From: Solirubrobacter sp963724195
Lineage (GTDB): Bacteria; Actinomycetota; Thermoleophilia; Solirubrobacterales; Solirubrobacteraceae
Assembly (NCBI GenBank): GCA_963724195.1
Contig: CAVRTQ010000025.1
Coordinates: 1 to 64,000, forward strand
Direction: 5' to 3'
DNA: 64,000 nucleotides
In this document: in pieces, positions 54,460 to 61,545 of the stretch
How positions within the stretch are numbered: the first letter of the stretch is position 1
Layout: each line of letters begins with the position of its first letter
Made by a program: the position numbers and the translations under genes
The notes under the pieces: model-generated
What the model saw: the letters and a program-made list of their open reading frames with translations, nothing else
The model's database searches: none
Told to the model about the DNA's origin: nothing

Positions 54460-55737
54460 ATGCGGTCTGCTCGTTGCCGCCGCTGGCGCTCGTTGCGCTT
54501 GCTCCGGCCGCTCGCGCGCAGTCCACCAGCGGCAACGCGGTGACCGATTGGAACGCGATCGCGGCGTCCGCGTGCCGCGGGGCAGCCCCCGCACGTCGCA
54601 GCCGCTCAGCTTGGCGATGGTGCAGGGCGCGGTCTACGACGCGGTCAACGCGATCGACGGGGGCCACCGGCCCTATCTCGCCGCGCCCGCGGCCGATCCG
54701 TCGGATTCCAAGCAGGCGGCCGCGGCGACCGCTGCCTTCCGCGTCCTCGTCGGCCTGTTCCCGACGCAGCAGCCGACGCTCCAGCCGCTCTATGACGCGT
54801 CGCTCGCGGGCGTGCCCGACGGCCCTGCAAAGACGGGCGGGATCGCCGCCGGCGAGGCCGCCGCAGCGGCGATGCTCGCCGCGCGGGCGAACGACGGCCG
54901 CGGCGGACCGTTCACGTTCGTCGTTCGGCACCACCCCCGGCGTCTGGCGGCCGACGCCGCCCAACTTCGGGCTCGACCCCGCTCCATGGGTCGGAAACGT
55001 GCGCCCGTTCCTCGTCCCGAGCGCGGAGATGCTCCGCACCGACGGCCCGAACGCGCTCACGAGCGCGGCCTACGCGGAGGACCTCAACGAGGTCAAGGAG
55101 CTCGGCTCGCTCACGAGCACGCAGCCGCACGGCGGATCAGACCGCGGCGGCGATCTTCTGGCAGGACAGCGGGCCCGCGATCTGGAACCGCGTCTTCCGG
55201 CGCTGGCGCAAGCCGCGGAGCTGGACATCGTCGACAGCGCCCGCATGTTCGCGATGACGAACCTGGCCGCGGCCGACGGCTCGATCGGCTGCTGGAACGA
55301 CAAGTACTACTGGAACTTCTGGCGGCCGATCACGGCGATCCGCGAGGCCGCGAGCGGACGGCAACCCGGCGACCGAGGCCGATCCGGCCTGGCTGCCGCT
55401 CTTCGACCCGACCGTCCCCGTCTCCGGCCCGCCGCTCGTCACGCCCGGCTTCCCCGACCACCCGTCCGGGCATACCTGCATCAGCGGGGCGACCGTGCAC
55501 GCGCTCAAGGACTTCTTCGGCACCGACAAGATCGCGTTCACGGCGCTCAGCAACAAGTGCTCTCCCGCGCCCTGCCCGCCCAGGAGCTTCGACCGCTTCT
55601 CCCAGGCGCTCAAGGAGATCATCGACGCGCGCGTCTGGAGCGGCATCCACTTCCGCACCGCCGACGTGCAGGGCGCCGTGCTCGGCAAGAAGGTCGCCCA
55701 CCACCTGCGAAAGCACTACTTCCAGCCACTCGACTGA
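54460..55737 (+). CDS. Vanadium haloperoxidase/PAP2-like secreted protein (many frameshifts)
   Basis: ATG at 54460 leads into a signal-peptide-like region (LALVALAPAARAQS, broken by shifts). The family is visible in AMVQGAVYDAVNAIDGGHRP, FWQDSGPAIWNRVF, LDIVDSARMFAMTNLAAADG, DKYYWNFWRPITAIREA, GFPDHPSGHTCISGA and SGIHFRTADVQGAVLGKKVA. These give the Lys/Arg-His vanadate or phosphate site of vanadium-dependent haloperoxidases and PAP2 phosphatases. At least six frame changes lie between 54465 and 55360. Typical length about 420 residues agrees with 1278 bases. Function either halide oxidation or phosphatase; the sequence alone cannot decide. Confidence 0.65.
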
Positions 55738-55747
55738 CACGCACACC

Positions 55748-55776
55748 GAGGGCGGAGCCGTCAGACGGCCGCCCTC
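55748..55776. terminator. Stem-loop after the haloperoxidase-like gene
   Basis: GAGGGCG and CGCCCTC form an outer 7-bp stem, and GCCGTC/GACGGC with a one-base loop an inner 6-bp stem. It starts 11 bases after the stop at 55737. There is no T-run, so it may be an L-shaped or Rho-assisted terminator. Confidence 0.5.
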
Positions 55777-55973
55777 AACCCGAAGCTCGAGAAGCAGCGC
55801 TGCGAGGCAACCCCCGAGCGTGGCTCGCCACACGGAAGGGACGTCTCCGACCGAGACATCGCCGCTCCGGATTGGGCGACGAGCAGTCGCGCGGTCAGCC
55901 CGTGCTGTCCCCGCGCCATGCATAGTGGCTGCTCGTCGAATCGAATCCCGATTCGGAGACGACGGGCCGCTGA

Positions 55974-56162
55974 TCACGACCGACTGAGCTCCGCGGCCAT
56001 CGTGAAGATCTCACCGTTCCCAGCCGGAGAGCGTCGCGCGAAGGCGATCCGCGACCCATCGGGTGACCACGCCGGAAGCCCCGCTTCGCTCGCCGCCCTC
56101 CTCGATGCCGGCGAGCGACGGGCCGGCTCGACCACCTCGGCGGCGCGTGCGTCCGCAAGCAA
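55974..56162 (-). pseudogene. TolB/PD40 beta-propeller fragment
   Basis: The end of this frame reads LPAWSPDGSRIAFARRSPAG then NGEIFTM, one PD40 (TolB-like) propeller blade, followed quickly by a stop. Further upstream in the same frame is HLTPKVAEAALDELLADA, which looks like the C-terminal tail of a tyrosine recombinase and not a propeller. No start codon with ribosome site. The piece appears to be leftovers of two different genes. Confidence 0.4.
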
Positions 56163-56330
56163 CTCGTCGAGCGCGGCCTCCGCGACCTTGGGGGTCAGGT
56201 GTCCCGGCGGGACGTCCCGGGGGCCGCGCGCCAGATGACCGCGCCGCGCGGCATCCGGCGCCCGCTGTCCTTCACGTGGGCTGGTGGCGACTGCATTCGT
56301 CCGGGATTGGCTCTTTAGCCGATGAAACGA

Positions 56331-56403
56331 TGGGCCGGGCAGGAATCGAACCTGCGCGCGTCGGATTATGAGTCCGCTGCTCTAACCGCTGAGCTACCGG
56401 CCC
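56331..56403 (-). tRNA. tRNA-Met type (anticodon CAT)
   Basis: On the minus strand a 73-base cloverleaf: acceptor GGGCCGG/CCGGCCC with discriminator A, D-arm TAGCTCAGCGGTTAGAGCA, anticodon loop CTCATAA in the stem CGGA/TCCG, T-arm GCAGGTTCGATTCCTGC. Anticodon CAT could be elongator Met or lysidine-modified Ile2; the loop and stem look like elongator Met. No CCA encoded. Confidence 0.9.
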
Positions 56404-56477
56404 GGGAGACGATTGCGGCGCGTAAGGCTACCTCCGTTCTTACATGTTTCTGACGCAAGCCTGCTCAAGTTGCGTTC

Positions 56478-57188
56478 ATGTCCATCTCTGTAAAGCGCAA
56501 GCTCGTCGCCGGTGCCGCCGGGCTTGCGGTCCTCGCCGGGTCCGGCGGAGCGTACGCCGCCGGCCAGTCCGGGCCTGCGACCAGCAAGTCGCCCGGTGCC
56601 GGTCGCGCCGCCGCGCAGAAGGCGTTCCTGGACGACGTCGCCAAGCGGCTGAACGTCACGCGCGACCAGTTGGACGCGGCGCTCAAGGGTGCGGCGGAGG
56701 CGCGCATCGACGCGGCGGTGGCCGCCGGGAAGCTCACCAAGGAGCAGGGCGAGGCCGCGAAGAAGCGGCTCGCCGCGGGTGCGCCGCTCCTGCCCGGCCT
56801 GGGCGGCGGCCCGAGGGGTCGGCGGCGGCCGGCGGTCACGGCCGGCGGCCGCGGCTTCGGCGGCCCCCGCTTCGGGCTCGGCCTCAGCCTCGAGAGCGCC
56901 GAGGGCGCGGCGAAGTACCTCGGGATCACCACGGCGCAGCTGCACGAGCAGCTCCGCGACGGCAAGTCGCTCGCGGATGTCGCGAAGGCCAACAACAAGT
57001 CGGTCGACGGGCTCAAGGCCGCGATCAAGGACGCCGCCACCAAGCGCCTCGATCAGGCGGTCAAGGACGGCAAGCTCACCCAGACGCAGCGTGACGAGAT
57101 GGCCGCCAAGCTGGACGAGCGCATCGACGACATCGTGAACCTCACGCCGCCGGACCGTCCGGCGCGTCCGAAACACCGCTGGCGCTAG
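56478..57188 (+). CDS. Secreted helical protein (hypothetical)
   Basis: A 236-residue exported protein. Signal peptide KRKLVAGAAGLAVLAGSGGA ends near AYAA. The mature part contains two similar helical modules: DVAKRLNVTRDQLDAALKGA ... AVAAGKLTKEQGEAAKKR and AAKYLGITTAQLHEQLRDGK ... AVKDGKLTQTQRDEMAAK, separated by an Arg/Gly-rich linker (about residues 105-130). Similar modules occur in DUF2680-type and other surface proteins. No catalytic residues seen. Function unknown. Confidence 0.7.
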   Translation: MSISVKRKLVAGAAGLAVLAGSGGAYAAGQSGPATSKSPGAGRAAAQKAFLDDVAKRLNVTRDQLDAALKGAAEARIDAAVAAGKLTKEQGEAAKKRLAAGAPLLPGLGGGPRGRRRPAVTAGGRGFGGPRFGLGLSLESAEGAAKYLGITTAQLHEQLRDGKSLADVAKANNKSVDGLKAAIKDAATKRLDQAVKDGKLTQTQRDEMAAKLDERIDDIVNLTPPDRPARPKHRWR

Positions 57189-57278
57189 GCAAAACTCCCG
57201 CACCGAGGGGCCCGCTGTAATTCACAGCAAGATCCCTGCCGCCGATGCGTTTCAGCGCTCAGTAGGCTAAGTCGAGCG

Positions 57279-58043
57279 TTGGCGGGCCCCGATGGTGACG
57301 ATTTGAGCGCCGGTACCGGTGAGGAAACAGTTCCTTTCCTCCGTGCACGCCTTGAGCGCACGGAGCAGCAGGCTGCGTCCCGACAGCGGCAGCTGGAGCG
57401 CTACGCCGCGGATCTGCGCGAGGTCTTCAAGCAGGAGCGCGCCCGCGCGCAGGAGCTCCGACGCTCCTACCGGGCCACGGTGCGGGCGCTCAGCAATGCC
57501 GTGGAAGCGCGCGACGCGTACACCGGCAAGCATGCGGAACGGGTCACGGCCTACGGCATGGAGCTGGCCCGCGCGGTCGGGCTCAGCCTCGAGGAGTCAC
57601 CGCAGATCGAGTTCGGGTTCCTGCTGCACGACATCGGCAAGGTGGCCGTGCCCGACGCGATCCTGTTCAAGACGAGCCAGCTCACGGACGAGGAGTACTC
57701 GCTGATCGCCCAGCATCCGGTCGTCGGCGCGGAGATCCTGCGCGACGTGGACTTCCTGGGCGAGGGCAAGCTCGTCGTCCGCCACCACCACGAGCGCTGG
57801 GACGGCACCGGGTACCCGGACCGCCTGGCCGGCGAGGAGATTCCGCTCGCGGCGCGGGTGTTCTCCGTCGCGGACACGCTCGACGCGCTCACGACCGATC
57901 GCCCCTACCGCCCCGCCTCATCGTGGGATGACGCGCGCGCGGAGATCCGGCGGTTCAGCGGCTCGCAGTTCGACCCGACCGTCGTGGACGCGTTCGAGCA
58001 GATCCCCGACGAGCAGTTCGCCCGGCTGCGAGGTGCGCTGTGA
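57279..58043 (+). CDS. HD-GYP domain protein with N-terminal coiled coil
   Basis: About 254 residues. An N-terminal coiled coil (ERTEQQAASRQRQLERYAAD) precedes an HD-GYP domain with GKHAERVTAYGMELA, FLLHDIGKVAVPDAILFK, VRHHHERWDGTGYPD and SVADTLDALTTDRPYRP. HD-GYP enzymes usually break down cyclic di-GMP. The start is uncertain: TTG at 57279 gives the full frame, TTG at 57303 a shorter one. The stop overlaps the GTG of the response regulator next door, so the two likely act together. Confidence 0.85.
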   Translation: MAGPDGDDLSAGTGEETVPFLRARLERTEQQAASRQRQLERYAADLREVFKQERARAQELRRSYRATVRALSNAVEARDAYTGKHAERVTAYGMELARAVGLSLEESPQIEFGFLLHDIGKVAVPDAILFKTSQLTDEEYSLIAQHPVVGAEILRDVDFLGEGKLVVRHHHERWDGTGYPDRLAGEEIPLAARVFSVADTLDALTTDRPYRPASSWDDARAEIRRFSGSQFDPTVVDAFEQIPDEQFARLRGAL

Positions 58044-58414
58044 CGCGGACGATCCTGATCGTCGACGACGACCCGATGATCCGCAGGCTGATCGCGACGA
58101 CGCTCGAGGACATCTCCGGCTACCGCCTGCAGGAGGCCGGGGACGGGCTCGAGGCGGTCGAGCAGGCCATGCGCGCGCGGCCGGAGATCGTCTTCCTGGA
58201 CGTGGACATGCCGCGCCTGAACGGGATCGAGACGTGCCGCCGGCTGCGCAGCGACCCGGCCACGGCGAGCGCGACGATCGTGATGCTCACCGGTGACTCG
58301 GGGCACGTGGTGGAACGCGGCGCTCAGGACGCCGGCGCGGACCTGTTCCTCACGAAGCCGTTCTCGCCGCTGCACCTGCTGCGGCTTGTGGACCGGATCG
58401 GCGCGGCTCGGTAA
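58040..58414 (+). CDS. Response regulator receiver protein (CheY-like)
   Basis: A 124-residue single REC domain: acidic cluster ILIVDDDPMIRRLI, phospho-acceptor VFLDVDMPRLNGIETCRR, Thr in IVMLTGDSG and Lys in LFLTKPFSPL. GTG start overlaps the HD-GYP stop. It probably controls the HD-GYP enzyme or another output by contact, because it has no DNA-binding domain. Confidence 0.88.
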   Translation: MTRTILIVDDDPMIRRLIATTLEDISGYRLQEAGDGLEAVEQAMRARPEIVFLDVDMPRLNGIETCRRLRSDPATASATIVMLTGDSGHVVERGAQDAGADLFLTKPFSPLHLLRLVDRIGAAR

Positions 58415-58781
58415 GCCGGCGGACCCGGAAGTCCGGGAACGTCCGGCGCGTCGCCTGGTATTCGGCGATCGCGGTCGCGAACTCCGACCGTTCCTCCCCC
58501 AGCGACGCCATCAGCAGGTGCTCGAGCGTGCGGAGCTCGCGCTCGGTGGCGCGCCGCGTCCGCTTCGCCCGCGTGAACGCGTCCCACGAGCGTGCGAACG
58601 CGAGCATCGTCACGCGGCCGCCGTGACGATGGGCGGCGAGCATCGGGCAGATCCCGCCGCGGCCGTCGGTGTAGGCGCCGCAGACGATCGGATGCGACCG
58701 GATGCCGTCGAGCATCGCGACGCGGGTGGGCTCCGGAAGAGACCGGATGGCGCGCTCGAGCGCGGTGATAGGGTCGCGCAC
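58350..58781 (-). CDS. Hypothetical protein (143 aa)
   Basis: GTG at 58781 starts a 143-residue protein: RDPITALERAIRSLPEPTRV, a CGAYTDGRGGICPMLAAHRH segment with two cysteines and histidines that could bind a metal, and a basic C-terminal half (FAEAWDAFTRAKRTRRATER-like). It converges with and overlaps the receiver gene by 65 bases. I know no family name; gene-like composition and a clear frame support it. Confidence 0.6.
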   Translation of the reverse strand: MRDPITALERAIRSLPEPTRVAMLDGIRSHPIVCGAYTDGRGGICPMLAAHRHGGRVTMLAFARSWDAFTRAKRTRRATERELRTLEHLLMASLGEERSEFATAIAEYQATRRTFPDFRVRRLTEPRRSGPQAAAGAAARTAS

Positions 58782-58838
58782 GCCGCCGACCGTAGCGCCG
58801 TCCGGTGGCTGTCCACAACGGCTGGGAGGACGCTTGCA

Positions 58839-59879
58839 GTGAAGCTCGGGCTGCACATCGGATACTGGGGACTCGGGCTCACGGCCCCGCAGCAGCTGGA
58901 GCTCGTGCTGGAGGCCGAGCGGCTCGGCTACGACAGCGTCTGGACGGCCGAGGCCTACGGGTCCGACGCCGCGACGATCCTCGCGTGGCTGGCGCAGGCG
59001 ACGTCCACCATCAAGCTCGGCTCCGCGATCTTCCAGATGCCCGGCCGCAGCGCGGCCATGACGGCCATGACGGCGGCCACGATCGACCAGCTGTCCGACG
59101 GGCGGATGCTGCTCGGGATCGGGTCGAGCGGCCCGCAGGTGGCCGAGGGCTGGCACGGTCAGCGGTTCGCCAAGCAGCTCCAGCGGACCCGCGAGTACGT
59201 GGACGTGGTCAAGCTGGCCCTGTCCCGCGAGCGCCTGGTCTACGAGGGCGAGACGCTGCAGCTCCCGCTCCCGGACGGGCCGGGGAAGGCGCTCAAGCTC
59301 ACGATCCAGCCGGTGCAGGAGCGGATTCCGATCTACATCGCCGCGATCGGGCCGAAGAACACCACGTTGGCCGCGGAGATCGCGGACGGCTGGCTGCCGA
59401 CGCTGTTCTCCCCCGAGCACGTCGGCGAGTTCCGGCCGCTGCTGGAAGAGGGCTTCGCGCGCGCGGGCGGCGGCAAGGGCTTCGAGGACTTCGACATCGT
59501 CCCCACGGTCACCGCGATGGTCAGCGACGACCTCGAGAGCGCCCGCGACGCCATGCGCCACTACGTCGCGCTCTACACCGGCGGGATGGGCTCGCGCAAG
59601 CAGAACTTCTACAACGCGCTGATGCGCCGCTACGGGTTCGAGGAGGCGGCGGACACCGTCCAGGAGCTGTACCTGGCGGGGAAGAAGGACGAGGCGGCGG
59701 CGTCGCTGCCGGGCGAGCTGATCGACACCGTCGCACTGGTCGGCCCACCGGACGTCATCCGCGAGCGCCTGCGCGTGTACCGGGATGCCGGCGTCGGCAC
59801 GTTGATGATCTCGCCGATGGCGTGGACGTTCGAGGAACGCGTCGCGCAGCTGCGCACGATCGCCGGTCTGGTGGAGTGA
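58839..59879 (+). CDS. LLM-class F420-dependent oxidoreductase
   Basis: A 346-residue luciferase-like barrel. GTG at 58839 follows GGGAGGA. It starts MKLGLHIGYWGLGLTAPQQL, has GYDSVWTAEAYGSDAATILA and the F420-type KLGSAIFQMPGRSAAMTAMT, GRMLLGIGSSGPQVAEGWHG. Actinobacterial members oxidise or reduce many substrates with cofactor F420. The stop overlaps the next gene's GTG (GTGA). Substrate unknown. Confidence 0.87.
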   Translation: MKLGLHIGYWGLGLTAPQQLELVLEAERLGYDSVWTAEAYGSDAATILAWLAQATSTIKLGSAIFQMPGRSAAMTAMTAATIDQLSDGRMLLGIGSSGPQVAEGWHGQRFAKQLQRTREYVDVVKLALSRERLVYEGETLQLPLPDGPGKALKLTIQPVQERIPIYIAAIGPKNTTLAAEIADGWLPTLFSPEHVGEFRPLLEEGFARAGGGKGFEDFDIVPTVTAMVSDDLESARDAMRHYVALYTGGMGSRKQNFYNALMRRYGFEEAADTVQELYLAGKKDEAAASLPGELIDTVALVGPPDVIRERLRVYRDAGVGTLMISPMAWTFEERVAQLRTIAGLVE

Positions 59880-60343
59880 TCCGAGCGCTCACCAGCGCGG
59901 ACGAGCCGGCGCTCACCGCGCTCGCCCGGGCGTGCGACGAGACGTACCTCGAGTGGGCGCCGAAGGGCTGGGCCGTGCCCGAGCCGCCCCCGGGCTGGGC
60001 GAACAAGTACTTCCAGCCGGACGCGTACATCGAAGGGCGGTTCGAGCCGGACCTGGTCGCCACGGTGGCGTTCCGGACGTCGGATCTGGCGCCGTCGATC
60101 GCGCACCTCGGGCTCGTGTTCGTGCACCCGTCGCGCTGGCGGGAAGGGATCGCGGGCGCGTTGATGGATCGCGCGGAGGCCGAGATGGTCGCGCGCCAGT
60201 ACGTGCGCGAGGTGCTGTGGACGCCGGAGGGCGCGCCCGCCGAGCACTTCTACCGCGCCCGCGGGTGGGCGCGGGACGGCCGCACGGAGTGGCATCCGTG
60301 GGTCGGGCTGCAGATGGTCGGGTACGCGCGAGACCTGGTTTGA
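59876..60343 (+). CDS. GNAT-family acetyltransferase
   Basis: A 155-residue protein with the GNAT fold: IRALTSADEPALTALARACD, a beta-strand LGLVFVHPSRWREGIAGALM (acetyl-CoA pyrophosphate loop in R/Q-x-x-G-x-G/A form) and FYRARGWARDG. GTG overlaps the LLM stop and its own stop overlaps the glycosyltransferase TTG, so three genes form one operon. Target unknown. Confidence 0.85.
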   Translation: MIRALTSADEPALTALARACDETYLEWAPKGWAVPEPPPGWANKYFQPDAYIEGRFEPDLVATVAFRTSDLAPSIAHLGLVFVHPSRWREGIAGALMDRAEAEMVARQYVREVLWTPEGAPAEHFYRARGWARDGRTEWHPWVGLQMVGYARDLV

Positions 60344-61545
60344 GAGTCCTGCTGGGGGCATTCGGGGACCCGGGCCACGCGTTCCCGGTCCTGGCGCTCG
60401 GGGAGGAGCTCGTCGCGCGCGGCCACGAGGTCGGGATCGAGACGTGGCAGCGCTGGCGGGAGCCGGCCGAGGCCGCGGGGATGACGTTCGCCGCCGCGCC
60501 GGAGTACCAGGTCTTCCCCACGCGCGAGGTGCCGCTCAAGCCCTACGAGGCCGCGGTGCGCGCGGCCCGGACCACGCGGGAGTTCGTGGCGTCGTTCGCG
60601 CCGGACGTCGCCGTGGCGGACATCCTCACCGCCGCGCCCGCGTTGGCCGCCGAGCTGGAGGGCGTGCCGCGGGCAACGCTCATCCCCCACGTCTTCCCGG
60701 ACCTGCCGCCGGGGTTCCCGCCGTTCTCGATCGGCGCGCGGCTGCCCCGCACCAGGGTCGGGCGGGCGCTGTGGGCGCGGACGCACCGGCTCGTGGCCAT
60801 GGGGGTCGAGCAGGGGCGCGTGGAGTACAACGACTGCCGCGCGCAGCTCGGGCTCCCGCCGCTGCCGTACGGGCACAGCGGGCTTTCGCGCTCACTGACG
60901 ATGATCGGGACGTTCCCGCAGCTCGAGTACCCGCGGGCCTGGCCGGCGTGGACGCGGATCGTCGGGCCGATGCTGTGGGAGCCGGGCGGGCCGCGGGTCG
61001 AGCCGGGGCCGGGTGACGGGCCGGTCGTGCTGGTGGCGACCTCGACGTCGCAGGACCCCTCGCACTCGCTGCTGCGGGCCTGTCTGGAGGGCTTGGCGGA
61101 CGAGCCGGTGCGCGTCATCGCCATCTCCGAGGAGCGCGAGGCGCCCGCGAACGCGGTGCTCGTGCCGTGGATGTCCTACGCCGAGACGATGCCGCAGTGT
61201 GACCTCGTGGTCTGCCACGGCGGGCACGGCACGGTCGCGCGGGCGCTGGCGAGCGGCGTGCCGGTGCTGATCTGCCCGGCGGCCGGCGACATGGCCGAGA
61301 ACGCCGCGCGCGTGGACTGGGCGGGCGTCGGGGTCCGGCTCGCGCCGCGGTTCTGCACGGCCTGGGGCGTGCGGTTGGCCGTCCGGCGTGCGCTCCGCTC
61401 GCGTGCGTTGCGGGAACGGGCGGGTGTATTGGCGCGCTGGGCGCGGGAGCACCCGGGGCCCGCCACGGCCGCGACCCAGCTGGAACGCTGGGCCGCGACC
61501 GTCGAGACCGCTAGTTACCGCCGTGCGGAGGGGCCGGCGGCGTGA
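60340..61545 (+). CDS. UDP-glycosyltransferase-like (GT1/MGT) protein
   Basis: A 401-residue GT-B protein. The start VLLGAFGDPGHAFPVLALGE is the acceptor-domain opening of GT1 enzymes; the C-terminal half has VVLVATSTSQDPSHSLLRAC, VPWMSYAETMPQCDLVVCHG and the sugar-nucleotide loop GGHGTVARALASGVPVLICP. TTG start at 60340 overlaps the GNAT stop. It likely glycosylates a small molecule. It overlaps the convergent dehydrogenase gene by 35 bases. Confidence 0.85.
   Translation: MRVLLGAFGDPGHAFPVLALGEELVARGHEVGIETWQRWREPAEAAGMTFAAAPEYQVFPTREVPLKPYEAAVRAARTTREFVASFAPDVAVADILTAAPALAAELEGVPRATLIPHVFPDLPPGFPPFSIGARLPRTRVGRALWARTHRLVAMGVEQGRVEYNDCRAQLGLPPLPYGHSGLSRSLTMIGTFPQLEYPRAWPAWTRIVGPMLWEPGGPRVEPGPGDGPVVLVATSTSQDPSHSLLRACLEGLADEPVRVIAISEEREAPANAVLVPWMSYAETMPQCDLVVCHGGHGTVARALASGVPVLICPAAGDMAENAARVDWAGVGVRLAPRFCTAWGVRLAVRRALRSRALRERAGVLARWAREHPGPATAATQLERWAATVETASYRRAEGPAA

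Larger units (their letters stand above)
55738..56330. other. 593-base gap between haloperoxidase-like gene and tRNA
   Basis: Contains the terminator-like stem at 55748-55776 and the PD40 remnant at 55974-56162. The rest, including 55777-55973 and 56163-56308, shows no gene I can support. A short motif, GGCTCTTTAGCCG, lies at 56309-56321 next to the tRNA 3' end and recurs near 63715. Confidence 0.5.
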
